Shown: positions 10,569 to 23,538 of the stretch, one piece after another
Layout: the number at the start of each line of letters is the position of its first letter
How positions within the stretch are numbered: position 1 is the stretch's first letter
NCBI RefSeq assembly: GCF_023715685.1
Contig: NZ_JAMBOQ010000001.1
Location: 1,054,001 to 1,118,000, forward strand
Reading direction: 5' to 3'
From: Priestia aryabhattai
Lineage (GTDB): Bacteria > Bacillota > Bacilli > Bacillales > Bacillaceae_H
Length of the DNA: 64,000 nucleotides
The notes under the pieces: generated by a model
What the model was told of the DNA's origin: nothing
Seen by the model: only the letters and a program-made list of their open reading frames with translations
The model's database searches: none
Program-made: the position numbers and the translations under genes

Positions 10569-11984
10569 TTATCGCACCGCTTGTTCTTGTAGTTTGCGTA
10601 CATCAACAAAATGTCCATATACCGCTGCCGCTGCTGCCATTACTGGGCTTACTAAATGCGTTCTAGCGCCTTTTCCTTGACGTCCTTCAAAGTTGCGGTT
10701 AGAAGTGGACGCACAGTGTTCGCCTTGTGGAACTAAGTCAGAGTTCATGCCTAGACACATGCTGCAGCCTGAGTCTCTCCATTCAAAACCTGCTTCAATA
10801 AAAATAGCAGATAACCCTTCTTCTTCAGCCACTCGCTTTACTTTTTGAGAACCTGGTACAATCATCGCTCGCACATCTGGTGACACTTTCTTTCCTTTAA
10901 TAAAGGCTGCCACGTCACGAAGATCAGACAAACGAGCATTTGTACATGAACCGATAAACACATGCTGAACTGGGATCTCTTCTATTGCCATGCCAGGCTG
11001 TAAGCCCATATACTCAAGTGCTCGTGACAAAGACTTTCTCTCAGCTTCTGTTTTACACTCTTCTAATGTAGGAACTTGCTTGCTAACATAAGAACTCATT
11101 GCCGGGTTTGTTCCCCATGTTACAACAGGTTCAATTGTATCTGCATCAATTTCCAGCGTTTCATCATATGTTGCACCTTCATCTGTTGCTAAAGCTGCCC
11201 AAACTTCCACTGCTTTTTCAAACTGTTCTCCTTTAGGAGCATACTGACGCCCTTTAATATAAGAGAAAGTGACATCGTCTGGACTGATTAAACCAGCTTT
11301 TGCACCGGCTTCAATAGACATATTACAAATAGTCATGCGCTCTTCCATTGAAAGATCGCGAATACATTCGCCCGTAAATTCTACGATTGAACCTGTTCCA
11401 AAATTCACGCCGAATTTTTGAATAATTGCTAACACAATGTCCTTAGCATAAACGCCAGGCTGCTTTTTGCCATTTACTTTCACTTGTAGCGTTTTTGGTT
11501 TCGCTTGCCATAGCGTTTGTGTTGCTAAAACATGCTCTACCTCACTAGTTCCTATACCAAAAGCAAGCGCTCCAAATGCACCGTGAGTAGATGTATGGCT
11601 ATCTCCGCACACAATGGTTTTTCCAGGCTGAGTTAATCCTAATTCCGGTCCAATGATATGCACAATTCCTTGCTCTTCACTTGTTAAATCTAAAAGCTTC
11701 ACACCAAACTCATGACAGTTTTCAGATAGTTTGTCTACTTGTTTCTTGGCAATCGGATCTTTAATATTAAAACGGTCAACCGTTGGAATGTTGTGATCCA
11801 TTGTAGCAAAAGTTAAATCTGGACGCTTCACTTGGCGATTTGCCACGCGGAGACCTTCAAATGCTTGAGGGGACGTTACTTCATGAATAAGATGAAGATC
11901 GATATATAATAAGTCCGGCTTCCCCTCTTCTCGACGTACAACATGTTGTTCCCAAAGCTTATCAATAATTGTTTTTGGTTTCAT
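10569..11984 (-). CDS. leuC: 3-isopropylmalate dehydratase large subunit LeuC (471 aa)
   Basis: Aconitase-fold catalytic subunit carrying a [4Fe-4S] cluster. Cluster cysteines are visible in [11 protein letters not shown] (about 345-355) and [10 protein letters not shown] (about 405-414); an HTSTHGAFG substrate loop is near 130. The length of 471 is standard. A hairpin with a U run lies in the 58-base gap between leuB and this gene (see findings), so leuCD may be expressed below leuAB or from processed mRNA. Confidence 0.97.
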   Translation of the reverse strand: MKPKTIIDKLWEQHVVRREEGKPDLLYIDLHLIHEVTSPQAFEGLRVANRQVKRPDLTFATMDHNIPTVDRFNIKDPIAKKQVDKLSENCHEFGVKLLDLTSEEQGIVHIIGPELGLTQPGKTIVCGDSHTSTHGAFGALAFGIGTSEVEHVLATQTLWQAKPKTLQVKVNGKKQPGVYAKDIVLAIIQKFGVNFGTGSIVEFTGECIRDLSMEERMTICNMSIEAGAKAGLISPDDVTFSYIKGRQYAPKGEQFEKAVEVWAALATDEGATYDETLEIDADTIEPVVTWGTNPAMSSYVSKQVPTLEECKTEAERKSLSRALEYMGLQPGMAIEEIPVQHVFIGSCTNARLSDLRDVAAFIKGKKVSPDVRAMIVPGSQKVKRVAEEEGLSAIFIEAGFEWRDSGCSMCLGMNSDLVPQGEHCASTSNRNFEGRQGKGARTHLVSPVMAAAAAVYGHFVDVRKLQEQAVR

Positions 11985-12007
11985 ACTGCTCCTCCTTTCT
12001 GATTATG

Positions 12008-12037
12008 AAAAACGTTTCTCACAAAACGTGAGAAACG
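12008..12037 (-). terminator. Intra-operon terminator-like hairpin between leuB and leuC
   Basis: On the minus strand a perfect 10-bp stem (12037-12028 with 12022-12013), a 5-base loop and then TTTTT (12012-12008). It looks like an intrinsic terminator although leuC and leuD follow in the same direction. Confidence 0.7.
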
Positions 12038-12042
12038 CATGA

Positions 12043-13152
12043 TTAACTGTAAGCCGTCATAATGCTTGAAATGGCAGAATCATTGGCAATTACCGCAGTT
12101 ATCGCATCCACCATTTTATCGGTACCTAAATAGTGATTACCGTCTGCTAAGTCAGCTGTTCGATGACCTGCATGTAATACACTTTCAACCGCTTGTTCAA
12201 TCACTGCTGCTTCTTTTTCTAACCCAAATGAATGTCTAAGCAACATTGCTGCAGATAAAATAGCAGCAATCGGATTAGCTTTGTTTTGCCTAGCAATGTC
12301 TGGTGCAGAACCGTGAACCGGTTCGTATAAAGATGGACCATCAACCGTTAAGCTCGCAGATGGCAACATTCCTAACGATCCTGTCAGCATAGAAGCCTCA
12401 TCACTCAAAATATCACCAAACATATTTTCAGTTACCACTACATCAAAATACTTAGGATTACGAATTAACTGCATAGCAGCTGAATCTACAAGCATATGTT
12501 CAAGCTCTACATCTGGGTAGTCTTTTGCTACTTCTTCAGCTACTTCACGCCACACTCGACTAGACTCGAGCACATTCGCTTTATCAACAGACGTTACTTT
12601 TTTACGTCGATTTACAGCCGTGTCAAATGCTTGGCGAATAATTCTTTCTATTTCTGTACGCTTATAAAATAATGTGTCGACAACTGTTTCTTCATTTCCT
12701 TCTGTTCGGCGCTCGCTAGGCTTACCAAAATATAAGCCTCCTGTTAGCTCACGGACGATAATGAAGTCAACACCTTCAATGTATTCTTTTTTCAGAGGAG
12801 AGGCATCTGCTAAGCTATCATAAAACGTTACCGGACGAAGGTTAGCATATAAATCCAGTTCTTTTCGAATAGCTAGCAAACCTTTTTCCGGTCGCAAATG
12901 TGAAGGATTACGATCCCATTTTGGACCTCCAACGGATCCAAGTAATACAGCATCCGCCTGCTTACAAGTCTCAATTGTACTTTCTGGAAGAGGTGTGCCC
13001 GCCTCATCAATTGCAGCTCCGCCAATTAGTCCATACGTAAACTCGAATTGATGATCAAAGCGCTCTCCAATTGCTTTTAAAACGGCAACAGCGCCTTTGG
13101 TTACTTCTGTTCCTACGCCGTCACCCGGTAATACAGCGACTTTTTTTGTCAT
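12043..13152 (-). CDS. leuB: 3-isopropylmalate dehydrogenase LeuB (369 aa)
   Basis: NAD-dependent oxidative decarboxylation of 3-isopropylmalate, third step of leucine synthesis. It has the isocitrate/isopropylmalate dehydrogenase fold: PGDGVGTEV at the N-terminus, the metal-binding segment [14 protein letters not shown] near 244-257 and the NAD-binding GSAPDIA loop near 279-285. The length is normal. It lies 19 bases after leuA. Confidence 0.97.
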   Translation of the reverse strand: MTKKVAVLPGDGVGTEVTKGAVAVLKAIGERFDHQFEFTYGLIGGAAIDEAGTPLPESTIETCKQADAVLLGSVGGPKWDRNPSHLRPEKGLLAIRKELDLYANLRPVTFYDSLADASPLKKEYIEGVDFIIVRELTGGLYFGKPSERRTEGNEETVVDTLFYKRTEIERIIRQAFDTAVNRRKKVTSVDKANVLESSRVWREVAEEVAKDYPDVELEHMLVDSAAMQLIRNPKYFDVVVTENMFGDILSDEASMLTGSLGMLPSASLTVDGPSLYEPVHGSAPDIARQNKANPIAAILSAAMLLRHSFGLEKEAAVIEQAVESVLHAGHRTADLADGNHYLGTDKMVDAITAVIANDSAISSIMTAYS

Positions 13153-13171
13153 GGTGGTCTCTCCCTTCAGT

Positions 13172-15734
<2,563 letters not shown>

Positions 15735-15783
15735 TTAGTTTATATAGTTTTATATAGTTTACTTTTTTAGTAACTAGCTAGAA

Positions 15784-16296
15784 TTAAATGATTGATGAAA
15801 GTTTGGTTGCTGCTTTTTGCGTACCGCGTGGAACAGCTACTGTTCCAGTGCGCGTTACTTCTTTTAATCCATAAGGCTGAAGTAAATCAATCATCGCTTC
15901 AATCTTGCTGGATTCACCTGTTACTTGAATAATTAAGCTGTCGCGGCTTACATCAATGATGGTTGCACGGAAAGGCTCAATTACTGCATAAAGTTCGTTA
16001 CGGCTCGCTGGTGTAGATGCTACTTTCATTAAAGCAAGCTCTCTTGACACCACCGCTTGATCCGTAATATCTTGAACTTTTAACACGTCGATCTGCTTAT
16101 TTAACTGCTTAATCACTTGTTCAGCAGCGTTATCATGCTCTACGTTCACAACAAACGTCATGCGTGATACATCCTCAGATTCAGTGTGCCCTACCGAAAT
16201 ACTCTCAATATTGAAATTTCTTTTTGTAAATAACCCCGTCACGCGATTTAAAACGCCCGCACGGTTTAATACAGTTGCTGTAATAATTCGCTTCAT
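15784..16296 (-). CDS. ilvH: Acetolactate synthase small (regulatory) subunit (170 aa)
   Basis: Regulatory partner of IlvB: the N-terminal ACT domain (about 4-75, with [13 protein letters not shown]) binds valine for feedback control and the C-terminal domain contacts the catalytic subunit. The length fits ilvH/ilvN. Its ATG overlaps the ilvB stop by four bases, ensuring stoichiometric translation. Confidence 0.96.
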   Translation of the reverse strand: MKRIITATVLNRAGVLNRVTGLFTKRNFNIESISVGHTESEDVSRMTFVVNVEHDNAAEQVIKQLNKQIDVLKVQDITDQAVVSRELALMKVASTPASRNELYAVIEPFRATIIDVSRDSLIIQVTGESSKIEAMIDLLQPYGLKEVTRTGTVAVPRGTQKAATKLSSII

Positions 16297-17999
16297 GGTT
16301 TCACCCCTACCATTTCATGTAATCCTTTTCCAGGTGCAACCATTGGATATACGTTTTCTTTAGGTGCGACAAAGAAGTTTAGTAAAACAGGTCCATCTGT
16401 TTCCATTGCTTCTTTCAAAGCCGCATGCGCTTCTTCTTCAGTAGAGGCTTGTAAACCTTTAATGTCATAGGCTTCTGCAAGCTTCATTAAATTAGGCTGA
16501 TTCGGAATTAAAGAGTGCGAGTAGCGTTCTTCATAGAAGATTTCCTGCCACTGACGAACCATTCCAAGCGACTGATTGTTAAGTACAACCACTTTTACAG
16601 GTAAATTTAATTCTCTAATAACCCCTAATTCTTGAAGCGTCATTTGAAATCCACCGTCACCAACGACTGCTACAACTGTTTTATCTTTATTTGCCAGCTG
16701 AGCGCCGATTGCAGAAGGTAATCCAAAGCCCATGGTGCCAAGACCACCTGAAGTTACCCATCGATCTGGATTATTAAATGTGTAGTATTGAGCTACCCAC
16801 ATTTGATGTTGCCCAACGTCCGTTGTAACAACGGCATCTCCATTTGTATACTTGTGAAGCAACTCAACTACTTTTTGTGGTTTTAACACGTCCGCTGAGT
16901 TCTGATACCATAATGGATATTCTTGTTTCCACGCCGCTAATTTCTCATGCCATTTCGTATAATCTCCAATTTCTCCTTCTTGCAAAAGCAATTGCTTCAA
17001 TACTTCTTTTGCATCTCCAACAATTGGAATCTTGGTTGGAACATTCTTTCCAATTTCCGCTGGGTCGATGTCAATGTGAGCAATTTTTGCATTTGGTGCA
17101 AAATGCTTTAAGTTACCTGTTACTCGGTCATCAAAGCGTGCACCGATACTAATGAGAAGATCACTCTCATAAATTGCCATGTTCGCTGTGTACGTTCCAT
17201 GCATGCCAGCCATTCCTAAATGAAGCGGATGATCCGCAGGAAAACAGCCTAATCCTAAAAGCGTATTAATAACCGGAATATTTTGACGTTCAGCATAATT
17301 TTTTAATTGTTCTGAACCTTTACTCAATAACACTCCCGCACCTGCTAAGATAACAGGTTTCTTTGCAGCTGCTACTGCGTCTGTTAATTTTTTAACCTGC
17401 AGCTGATTTGGAAAATAGGTTGGCTGATAGCCAGGTAAATCAATTTCTCCTTCGTAACTGAATGTTCCATCACCCTGTGCCATATCTTTTGGAATATCAA
17501 TTAAGACTGGACCAGGTCTTCCTGTTGTCGCAATATGAAATGCCTCTTTGATGATTCTCGGCATATCGCTGATATTACGTACTTGATAGCTATGTTTCGT
17601 AATTGGCATTGTAATTCCTAGTACATCTGCTTCTTGAAACGCATCAGAACCAATTACACTTGAAGCTACTTGACCAGTAAAAACAACTAAAGGAAGTGAG
17701 TCAATCATCGCATCTGCCAAACCTGTTACGATATTTGTTGCACCAGGACCACTTGTTGCGATAACTACACCGGGTTTGCCTGAAATTCTTGCGTACCCTT
17801 CTGCTGCGTGAATTCCACCTTGTTCGTGACGAGCAAGTACGTGAAACATTCCTGAACCGTATAGCTTATCGTAAATCGGTAAAACGGCTCCCCCTGGGTA
17901 ACCGAAGATGACGTCAACGTTTTCTCTTCTTAGAGATTCAATCAACATGTCAGCTCCATTCATTTGTGCCCCAGTGCCTACAGGTTCTTTCGTTTGCAT
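16293..17999 (-). CDS. ilvB: Acetolactate synthase large (catalytic) subunit IlvB (568 aa)
   Basis: ThDP-dependent enzyme making acetolactate or acetohydroxybutyrate, first common step of branched-chain amino acid synthesis. N-terminal pyrimidine-binding domain with the catalytic Glu in [15 protein letters not shown], a central FAD-binding domain, and a C-terminal ThDP domain with GDGGFQMT...LNN. I chose ATG 17999, preceded by GGGAG at good spacing; an ATG seven codons earlier sits directly on AAAGG. First gene of the operon, behind a T-box leader with a leucine specifier. Confidence 0.96.
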   Translation of the reverse strand: MQTKEPVGTGAQMNGADMLIESLRRENVDVIFGYPGGAVLPIYDKLYGSGMFHVLARHEQGGIHAAEGYARISGKPGVVIATSGPGATNIVTGLADAMIDSLPLVVFTGQVASSVIGSDAFQEADVLGITMPITKHSYQVRNISDMPRIIKEAFHIATTGRPGPVLIDIPKDMAQGDGTFSYEGEIDLPGYQPTYFPNQLQVKKLTDAVAAAKKPVILAGAGVLLSKGSEQLKNYAERQNIPVINTLLGLGCFPADHPLHLGMAGMHGTYTANMAIYESDLLISIGARFDDRVTGNLKHFAPNAKIAHIDIDPAEIGKNVPTKIPIVGDAKEVLKQLLLQEGEIGDYTKWHEKLAAWKQEYPLWYQNSADVLKPQKVVELLHKYTNGDAVVTTDVGQHQMWVAQYYTFNNPDRWVTSGGLGTMGFGLPSAIGAQLANKDKTVVAVVGDGGFQMTLQELGVIRELNLPVKVVVLNNQSLGMVRQWQEIFYEERYSHSLIPNQPNLMKLAEAYDIKGLQASTEEEAHAALKEAMETDGPVLLNFFVAPKENVYPMVAPGKGLHEMVGVKP

Positions 18000-18042
18000 A
18001 TTGGCTCCCACTTTTCTCATCCTTTCGTTTTCTAGATAAAAG

Positions 18043-18425
18043 AAAAAAGACTTCTCACCCCTAAATAGACCCTATCAAATGATATAGGTCAAGGGGCGAA
18101 AAGTCTTTTGTACTTTACGCGGTACCACCCTCGTTTGTAATCATAATGATTACCTTATGAATGTATACTGTACATTCTTTTTGATAACGAGTGCTTTGGA
18201 AGTACACTCGGTCGCCCTTACTGAATTTCAGGGTGACACTCCGAGGTGAGTTCATTTTGAGTTGGTAACATCGGCTTCCAGCAACCCGACTCTCTGTTGA
18301 TACCTAAACACCAAAACTACTTATCCTCTTCAACGTTTTAAAACGCTATATGCTTTTTGAATAATGCTTTGCATCATATTTTAAATTACTTATAATTAAT
18401 TAAAATTTTTAGAAAACTTATATTT
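18043..18425 (-). ncRNA. T-box riboswitch (tRNA-Leu) of the ilv-leu operon
   Basis: Leader between promoter and ilvB. The conserved T-box AACGAGGGTGGTACCGCG is at 18135-18118. The specifier loop reads GAA-CTC-ACC with the Leu codon CTC at 18250-18248. An AGAGAG stem-I element lies near 18295. A long terminator with U run spans 18109-18043 and is the alternative to the antiterminator. Uncharged tRNA-Leu would favour read-through, so the operon is induced by leucine starvation. Confidence 0.93.
18404..18418 (-). promoter_or_regulatory. CodY-like box at the ilvB promoter
   Basis: AGTTTTCTAAAAATT matches the CodY consensus (AATTTTCWGAAAATT) at 13 of 15 positions and lies just downstream of the predicted transcription start. 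CodY control of ilv-leu is established in B. subtilis; the role here is inferred. Confidence 0.5.
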
Positions 18426-18432
18426 GAGGACT

Positions 18433-18461
18433 ATCTTACGCCCATTTCTATGCATAGTCAA
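18433..18461 (-). promoter_or_regulatory. Sigma-A promoter of the ilv-leu operon
   Basis: TTGACT (18461-18456), 17-base spacer, TAAGAT (18438-18433) on the minus strand, placing the start near 18426 and a leader of about 430 bases before ilvB. Confidence 0.7.
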
Positions 18462-18570
18462 CCACTTTTCGAGATTTTTTTAGACAATTTAGACTAAACA
18501 GAATATTTGAATGCGTTTTCATCATTGATGTAATGAGGGTTTGCAGCAGTTCAAAAAGTTTTTCTGAAAC

Positions 18571-18604
18571 GTTCATTTGTACACACTGAATGAACAAACA
18601 TTCA
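18571..18604. promoter_or_regulatory. Overlapping inverted repeats, TetR-type operator-like
   Basis: GTTCATT (18571-18577) pairs with AATGAAC (18589-18595), and TGAATGAACAAACATTCA (18587-18604) is itself an imperfect palindrome. No gene start is adjacent: the region lies between the ilvB promoter and tRNA-Arg. Confidence 0.4.
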
Positions 18605-18618
18605 CTTTTAAGGTGAAT

Positions 18619-18662
18619 AAAAAATCCCGGCTTTTACTTTTTAGTAAAAGCCGGGATTTTTT
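18619..18662 (-). terminator. tRNA-Arg terminator
   Basis: AATCCCGGCTTTTAC and GTAAAAGCCGGGATT form a perfect long stem with flanking A and T runs, directly 3' of the tRNA. Confidence 0.9.
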
Positions 18663-18668
18663 GTTGGA

Positions 18669-18742
<74 letters not shown>

Positions 18743-18867
18743 ATAATGTTAAAGTATATCAAAGACAATACTTATTATATTCAAATATAATTTAAAAGTC
18801 AACGTTTTTTTGAAATTTTATGAGAAGAGAGGTAAAAAACCTTCTCTTCTCCCTATATTTGGCTATA

Positions 18868-19380
18868 CTATGCTGAAAGTGTACAGGTTAACTGCATGCT
18901 AGGAATATGTTTACCGCTTATATCGTAAAACTGCACGGTAGCTTCTGTACCATCCATTACTAGTATAGCATACGTACGTTCTTTTCTCATACGAGGAAGT
19001 AACATACTTCCCGGATTGATAAATAAAACTCCGTCCATGAGCTCAGCTCCCGCTATGTGAGAATGCCCAAAACAAACAACATTTGCTCCGACTTCTCTCG
19101 CTTTGTAATGCAAGTTCATCATAGACATTTTAACATTGTATAAGTGACCGTGTGTAACCAGACACGTAGCTTCTCCAAGCGACTCTACTCGATCATTGAC
19201 GTAAGATGCATCGTAGTCACAATTTCCTCGAACGCCTAAAAATGCAGACATTTCTTTGCTGTCTTGCGGCAACTCAGAGTCGCCACAATGAATCATCTTA
19301 TCTACATCAGCATGTCTCTCTCTGATAGTGAGCAGTTCTTCTTGTAACCCGTGGCTATCGCTTACAATTAATAGTTTCAC
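18868..19380 (-). CDS. Metallophosphoesterase, YfcE/MJ0936 family (YsnB-like, 170 aa)
   Basis: Small calcineurin-like phosphodiesterase. The metal-binding motifs appear in order: SDSHG (7-11), HCGDSE (31-36), GNCD (near 52-55), THGH (near 75-78) and GHSH (near 100-103). The family hydrolyses phosphodiesters; the physiological substrate is not known. It follows rdgB by 15 bases in the rph-rdgB-ysnB set known from B. subtilis, so it is probably co-transcribed. Confidence 0.9.
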   Translation of the reverse strand: MKLLIVSDSHGLQEELLTIRERHADVDKMIHCGDSELPQDSKEMSAFLGVRGNCDYDASYVNDRVESLGEATCLVTHGHLYNVKMSMMNLHYKAREVGANVVCFGHSHIAGAELMDGVLFINPGSMLLPRMRKERTYAILVMDGTEATVQFYDISGKHIPSMQLTCTLSA

Positions 19381-19395
19381 ACGTCATCACTCCTT

Positions 19396-19989
19396 CTAAA
19401 ATTGCGCATCAATTAGCGGTGCTAGTTTTTGTAACGCATTTGCTCGGTGACTAATTTGATTTTTTTGTTCTTTAGACAATTCTGCCATGGAGCAGTTCCA
19501 TTTTTCTACAAAGAAAATAGGATCGTACCCAAAACCGTTTTCTCCTTTTTTTTCCTCCAAGATGCGCCCTTCACACGTGCCTTCTACAATTTCTGGTCTC
19601 TTTCCAGGCACTGCAATAGCAAGAGCACAATGAAAGCGTGCCGTGCGCTTTTCAAACGGCACGCCATTTAATTTTTGAAGTACCTTCTCTATATTAGCAT
19701 TATCATCTTTATTTTCACCAGCATAACGCGCGGAATAAACGCCTGGTTCTCCGTTTAAGGCATCAATAGCAAGCCCCGAGTCATCGGCAATGACCGGCTT
19801 ATTTAATGCGGATGAAATGGTCTCTGCTTTTAGCGTCGCATTCTCTGCAAATGTAACGCCCGTTTCTTCCACGTCTTCAATCTCAGGAAAATCAAGGAGC
19901 GATTTTACTTTAAATCCCTTCGGTGAGAAAAGTGTTTCAAAATCTTTTACTTTGCCTGCATTTTTAGTTGCAATAATAATTTCACGCAC
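19396..19989 (-). CDS. rdgB: XTP/dITP diphosphatase RdgB/HAM1 (197 aa)
   Basis: House-cleaning nucleotide pyrophosphatase that hydrolyses XTP and dITP to monophosphates and keeps deaminated purines out of DNA. Family motifs: ATKNAGK at the N-terminus, [20 protein letters not shown] near 68-87, and GFGYDPIF near 150-157. The length is standard. It sits 9 bases downstream of rph, an arrangement widespread in Firmicutes. Confidence 0.96.
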   Translation of the reverse strand: MREIIIATKNAGKVKDFETLFSPKGFKVKSLLDFPEIEDVEETGVTFAENATLKAETISSALNKPVIADDSGLAIDALNGEPGVYSARYAGENKDDNANIEKVLQKLNGVPFEKRTARFHCALAIAVPGKRPEIVEGTCEGRILEEKKGENGFGYDPIFFVEKWNCSMAELSKEQKNQISHRANALQKLAPLIDAQF

Positions 19990-19998
19990 GGGAATCCC

Positions 19999-20745
19999 TT
20001 ACCTTTCTTTAACCGGAATGTAAGCAGCTAGATGATTAAGAACTTCCTTTTGCTGTTCAATCAATTGATAAATACCATTTCCCCCTAAATCCAGAAGATG
20101 ATTTAACTGCTCTCTCGAAAAAGTCGATTCCTCTCCCGTTCCCTGCAGTTCTACAAACTGTCCGCTTCCTGTCATCACAATATTCATGTCAACTTCCGCT
20201 GTCGAATCTTCTTCATAATTTAAATCTAAAATCGCATTTTCTCCATGAACACCTACCGAAGTCGCAGCTAAGTAGTCACGAATAGGAATTTCTGTCAGCT
20301 TGTTCTCTTCAACCAGCTTTCCAAACGCTAAAACCATAGCCACAAAAGCACCTGTAATCGATGCTGTTCTTGTTCCACCATCTGCTTGAATAACATCGCA
20401 GTCAATCCAAATTGTCTTTTCTCCAACCTTTTCAAGATCGACTACAGAACGAAGAGCTCGTCCGATTAGACGCTGAATTTCCATTGTGCGTCCTGTAACT
20501 TTACCTTTTGTTGATTCACGTATATTTCTTTGTGCCGTTGCTCGAGGCAGCATAGAATATTCAGCTGTAATCCATCCTTTTCCTTGTCCACGCATAAAAG
20601 GAGGTACTCTGTCGTCTATGCTTGCTGTACAAATAACCTTTGTGTCTCCTACCGAAATTAATACAGATCCTTCTGGATGCTTTAAGTATGAAGTATGGAG
20701 AGATACAGGTCTCAATTCATTAAATTCTCTACCGTCCAAACGCAT
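19999..20745 (-). CDS. rph: Ribonuclease PH (248 aa)
   Basis: Phosphorolytic 3'-5' exoribonuclease that trims tRNA 3' ends. Conserved features: [16 protein letters not shown] in the N-terminal core, EYSMLPRAT near 62-70, the phosphate-binding RTASITGAF near 126-134 and the acidic [11 protein letters not shown] segment. It is the first gene of rph-rdgB-ysnB. Confidence 0.97.
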   Translation of the reverse strand: MRLDGREFNELRPVSLHTSYLKHPEGSVLISVGDTKVICTASIDDRVPPFMRGQGKGWITAEYSMLPRATAQRNIRESTKGKVTGRTMEIQRLIGRALRSVVDLEKVGEKTIWIDCDVIQADGGTRTASITGAFVAMVLAFGKLVEENKLTEIPIRDYLAATSVGVHGENAILDLNYEEDSTAEVDMNIVMTGSGQFVELQGTGEESTFSREQLNHLLDLGGNGIYQLIEQQKEVLNHLAAYIPVKER

Positions 20746-20812
20746 TAAGCATGTCCTCCTATTAATTCATTTATATGTATATAGCCTCTTCCATTTTAAC
20801 TATAAAACAGCG

Positions 20813-20844
20813 GAAAGAGGTCGCTATTTCAGCAGACCTCTTTC
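20813..20844 (-). terminator. gerM terminator
   Basis: GAAAGAGGTC and GACCTCTTTC form a perfect 10-bp stem downstream of gerM; only a short interrupted T run follows. Confidence 0.55.
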
Positions 20845-20880
20845 TACTTAGTCTTTTACTAGTATAACAAAAATTTGTTT

Positions 20881-21966
20881 TTAAAAACTACCTGTGTTCA
20901 CATTTTTAGGTCTTGCAACTGGTTCCGTTAACTTTTTCCCTTTTTCATCTTTTAGCGTTTTTTTACCGTCCACCTTAATTGCAACGCTGTCTACAGCTTT
21001 TTGTTCCGTCAGTGATAACACTAAGGAGTCGAGAACACGCTGAGAAATTTCGGTTCCTTTTAAATTTCCAAAGATGTTTTTATTAAAGTTCAGCGTTAAC
21101 TCACCGTCTGCATACTTTGGAGCTGCTACTAGCTTTGCGTCAGGATTAAAGTCTGTCACTAAACCTGATGCGGGCGCAGGCCCTTCTACAAGCTCATTTA
21201 CAATCGCAGTGTACATATCTTTGTCATCAGAAGCAATCCGTTTTGTGACAGGAACATAGTAAGTTTGTTTGCCCTCTTGAGCTAAGTAATAGATCGTAAC
21301 TGGCTTCGTTTGGGTTACGTCAACTACTCCAGTATTATCAAAGTTAATGCCATCTGCTCTGCTCAAGCCTTTACTGATTGGCGTATGATTTACAGGCATC
21401 TCATCTTTATCATAGCCGTTAATGCGAATTTTAACTTTATTTACGCCTTCAAACTGCGTCAGCGTCCACGTGACGGCCTGCAAGATACGGAGTTCATCTT
21501 CTTTTTTATACTCAGCAAATTCAGGTGAAAAATCTGCCACCATCGTGCCGTCACTTTCCAGCTTTGTCCCTAAAACTCTTGTATCAGCAGGAAGAACCGC
21601 TCGGAAATTATTTGGCAATAAGTTTGTGACTGGTCCACCCTCTACTAAATATTCAAGAGACTGTTTAGCAACACCTTTTGATTTAGGAATTTCAAGCGTC
21701 TGGGGAACAACGTACCCGTTTTTATCAATTAAGTAGAGTTCTCTTTTGGTAGGCGCAGATGTTTCTGCCGCTTTACTTTGTTTTTTATTAGCTTCCATTA
21801 CTTTCGCTTCAGTCGCTAATGATTTTTCATCTTTCACATAGGTGACATCCTTTGGCGGATCAATTTCCTTTGCTGCGTTATCCCCTCCGAAAAGTCCACA
21901 GCCGGATAACATTACAGATGTGGTCACCACGGCGGATATGAGAACAAATTGGGTCTTTTTGGACAT
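20881..21966 (-). CDS. gerM: Sporulation/germination lipoprotein GerM (361 aa)
   Basis: Mother-cell sporulation lipoprotein needed for normal cortex formation and germination in B. subtilis. The signal peptide ends in a lipobox, MLSGC, with lipidated Cys23. Two GerMN domains follow (about 85-205 and 225-345), the fold also found in LpqB. 361 residues fits. The ATG is preceded by GAGGAGGGAAA. It lies between rph and racE as in B. subtilis. I could not assign a clear sigma-E promoter by eye. Confidence 0.93.
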   Translation of the reverse strand: MSKKTQFVLISAVVTTSVMLSGCGLFGGDNAAKEIDPPKDVTYVKDEKSLATEAKVMEANKKQSKAAETSAPTKRELYLIDKNGYVVPQTLEIPKSKGVAKQSLEYLVEGGPVTNLLPNNFRAVLPADTRVLGTKLESDGTMVADFSPEFAEYKKEDELRILQAVTWTLTQFEGVNKVKIRINGYDKDEMPVNHTPISKGLSRADGINFDNTGVVDVTQTKPVTIYYLAQEGKQTYYVPVTKRIASDDKDMYTAIVNELVEGPAPASGLVTDFNPDAKLVAAPKYADGELTLNFNKNIFGNLKGTEISQRVLDSLVLSLTEQKAVDSVAIKVDGKKTLKDEKGKKLTEPVARPKNVNTGSF

Positions 21967-22050
21967 TCCTTTCCCTCCTCAGACTGTTTGTACTACTATG
22001 TATACGAGCTTATTTGCATTTTAGACCAGCTCAAAGAAGTTTTTGTCCAC

Positions 22051-22081
22051 AAAAAAACCGAGCATGATATGCACGGTTTTA
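22051..22081 (-). terminator. racE terminator
   Basis: AAAACCGTGCATATCATGCTCGG stem (overlapping the racE stop codon) followed by a T run on the minus strand. Confidence 0.8.
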
Positions 22082-22873
22082 AAGCTTGATATGTTCAACA
22101 TTATATACAGGGTGCTCAAACCATTTAGATGCAATAGATTGAAACAGTTCTGTTGATCCTGTTGTAAAGAAGTAGTGTTCAGGCTCCATGTTTCTAGGAG
22201 CTAGTAAATTGCTATAAGAAAGAATGGCACTTACCTCTATTGCCGTTTCTTCGCCAGAACTGATTAACTGAACTCGAGGCCCAATTGCTTCTTGAATAAC
22301 TGGCTTTAATAACGGATAATGCGTACATCCTAAAATAAGGGTATCCATATCTGTATGATAAAAAGGTTTTAATGTTTCTTTTACAATTCGCTGCGCTTCC
22401 GGTCCTTCATAATTACCGCTCTCTACAAGAGGTACAAACAAAGGGCATGCTAAATTTTCCACTTCCACTCTCGTATGAAGAGCGCGGAGTGCATGTGTAT
22501 AGGCTTGACTTTTCACGGTTCCGTTTGTGCCGATTACGCCTATTTTATGATTTTTAGTTACTTTAAGCGCAGCGCGTGATCCTGGTTCAATGACGCCTAT
22601 AACCGGAATATCGAGCTGTTCTTGAATTTCATCTAGTACAACTGCCGTAGCCGTATTGCACGCAATAACAAGCATTTTAATATCTTTATCCACTAAATAA
22701 TTAGTCATCTCCCATGTGAAAGCTCGTACTTCTTCACTAGGACGAGGACCGTATGGGCAGCGGGCTGTATCTCCAATGTACATAATTTGTTCTTTCGGAA
22801 GCTGTCTCATAATTTCCTTTGCTACCGTTAATCCGCCCACACCTGAATCTATAACACCAATTGGTCTACTCAA
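22079..22873 (-). CDS. racE: Glutamate racemase RacE/MurI (264 aa)
   Basis: Makes D-glutamate for peptidoglycan. The two catalytic cysteines are present, Cys72 in ACNTAT and Cys183 in GCTHYPL, along with the substrate loop DSGVGG at 9-14. The length is typical. It starts 10 bases after the MarR-family gene, so the two are probably one transcript. Confidence 0.96.
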   Translation of the reverse strand: MSRPIGVIDSGVGGLTVAKEIMRQLPKEQIMYIGDTARCPYGPRPSEEVRAFTWEMTNYLVDKDIKMLVIACNTATAVVLDEIQEQLDIPVIGVIEPGSRAALKVTKNHKIGVIGTNGTVKSQAYTHALRALHTRVEVENLACPLFVPLVESGNYEGPEAQRIVKETLKPFYHTDMDTLILGCTHYPLLKPVIQEAIGPRVQLISSGEETAIEVSAILSYSNLLAPRNMEPEHYFFTTGSTELFQSIASKWFEHPVYNVEHIKL

Positions 22874-22883
22874 AACAATCGCC

Positions 22884-23327
22884 TCATTTTTCTTTCATTT
22901 CATCATGCAATTTTCGTAACGTTACTCGTAAAACTTCCGTTTCACTAGGAGAGAAGTTTGCCAGTACGCCATTTAAATACGTTTGTCTCTTTTCGATTAC
23001 TTCTTCGATAACACGCGCTCCTTCAGGAAGCAAATGAATACGCACTACGCGGCGGTCTTTTGGATCTTTCACCCGAACCACCAACTTATTTTTTTCCATA
23101 CGATCTACTAAATCTGTCGTTGTACTACAAGCAAGAAAAATACGATTTGATAAATCGCCAATCGTCATATCTCCACGTTCAAACAACCACTGCAAAGCAA
23201 TAAACTGAGGTGGCGTAATCGTATAGTCTTCTAAAATTTCTCTTCCTTTTTGCTTCACAATCGCTGCAATATGTCGAAGTGACTTTTCTAATTCTGCCAC
23301 TGTATCCTCATTATTTTTTGCTGTCAT
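22884..23327 (-). CDS. MarR-family transcriptional regulator (YsmB-like, 147 aa)
   Basis: Winged-helix DNA-binding protein. The recognition region [24 protein letters not shown] (about 55-78) and the wing [16 protein letters not shown] (about 84-99) are clear. A Cys lies within the recognition helix, which in some MarR proteins acts as a redox sensor, although that role is unproven here. It is upstream of and probably co-transcribed with racE, as ysmB is in B. subtilis. Its ligand and targets are unknown. Confidence 0.88.
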   Translation of the reverse strand: MTAKNNEDTVAELEKSLRHIAAIVKQKGREILEDYTITPPQFIALQWLFERGDMTIGDLSNRIFLACSTTTDLVDRMEKNKLVVRVKDPKDRRVVRIHLLPEGARVIEEVIEKRQTYLNGVLANFSPSETEVLRVTLRKLHDEMKEK

Positions 23328-23500
23328 ACCGTAATCCTTTCCACCTATAAGTCTTATTTTCTATTATTTCTTTTAGTTAAACCCGTCTCTATTGTTTCTC
23401 TTTTCTATTTTATATTGTGCTCTTTTTTCGGTGATTTTTCAAGGTTAACATGAGGATTATACAACGTTCATCATAAGTCTACATACTCTCATTCAGCATC

Positions 23501-23534
23501 AAAAAACAGCTGCTCCATAAAAGAAGCAGCTGTT
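23501..23534 (-). terminator. Terminator of the YvbH-like gene
   Basis: AACAGCTGCTTCTTTTATGG / AGCAGCTGTT stem with a T run on the minus strand. Confidence 0.8.
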
Positions 23535-23538
23535 GCTA

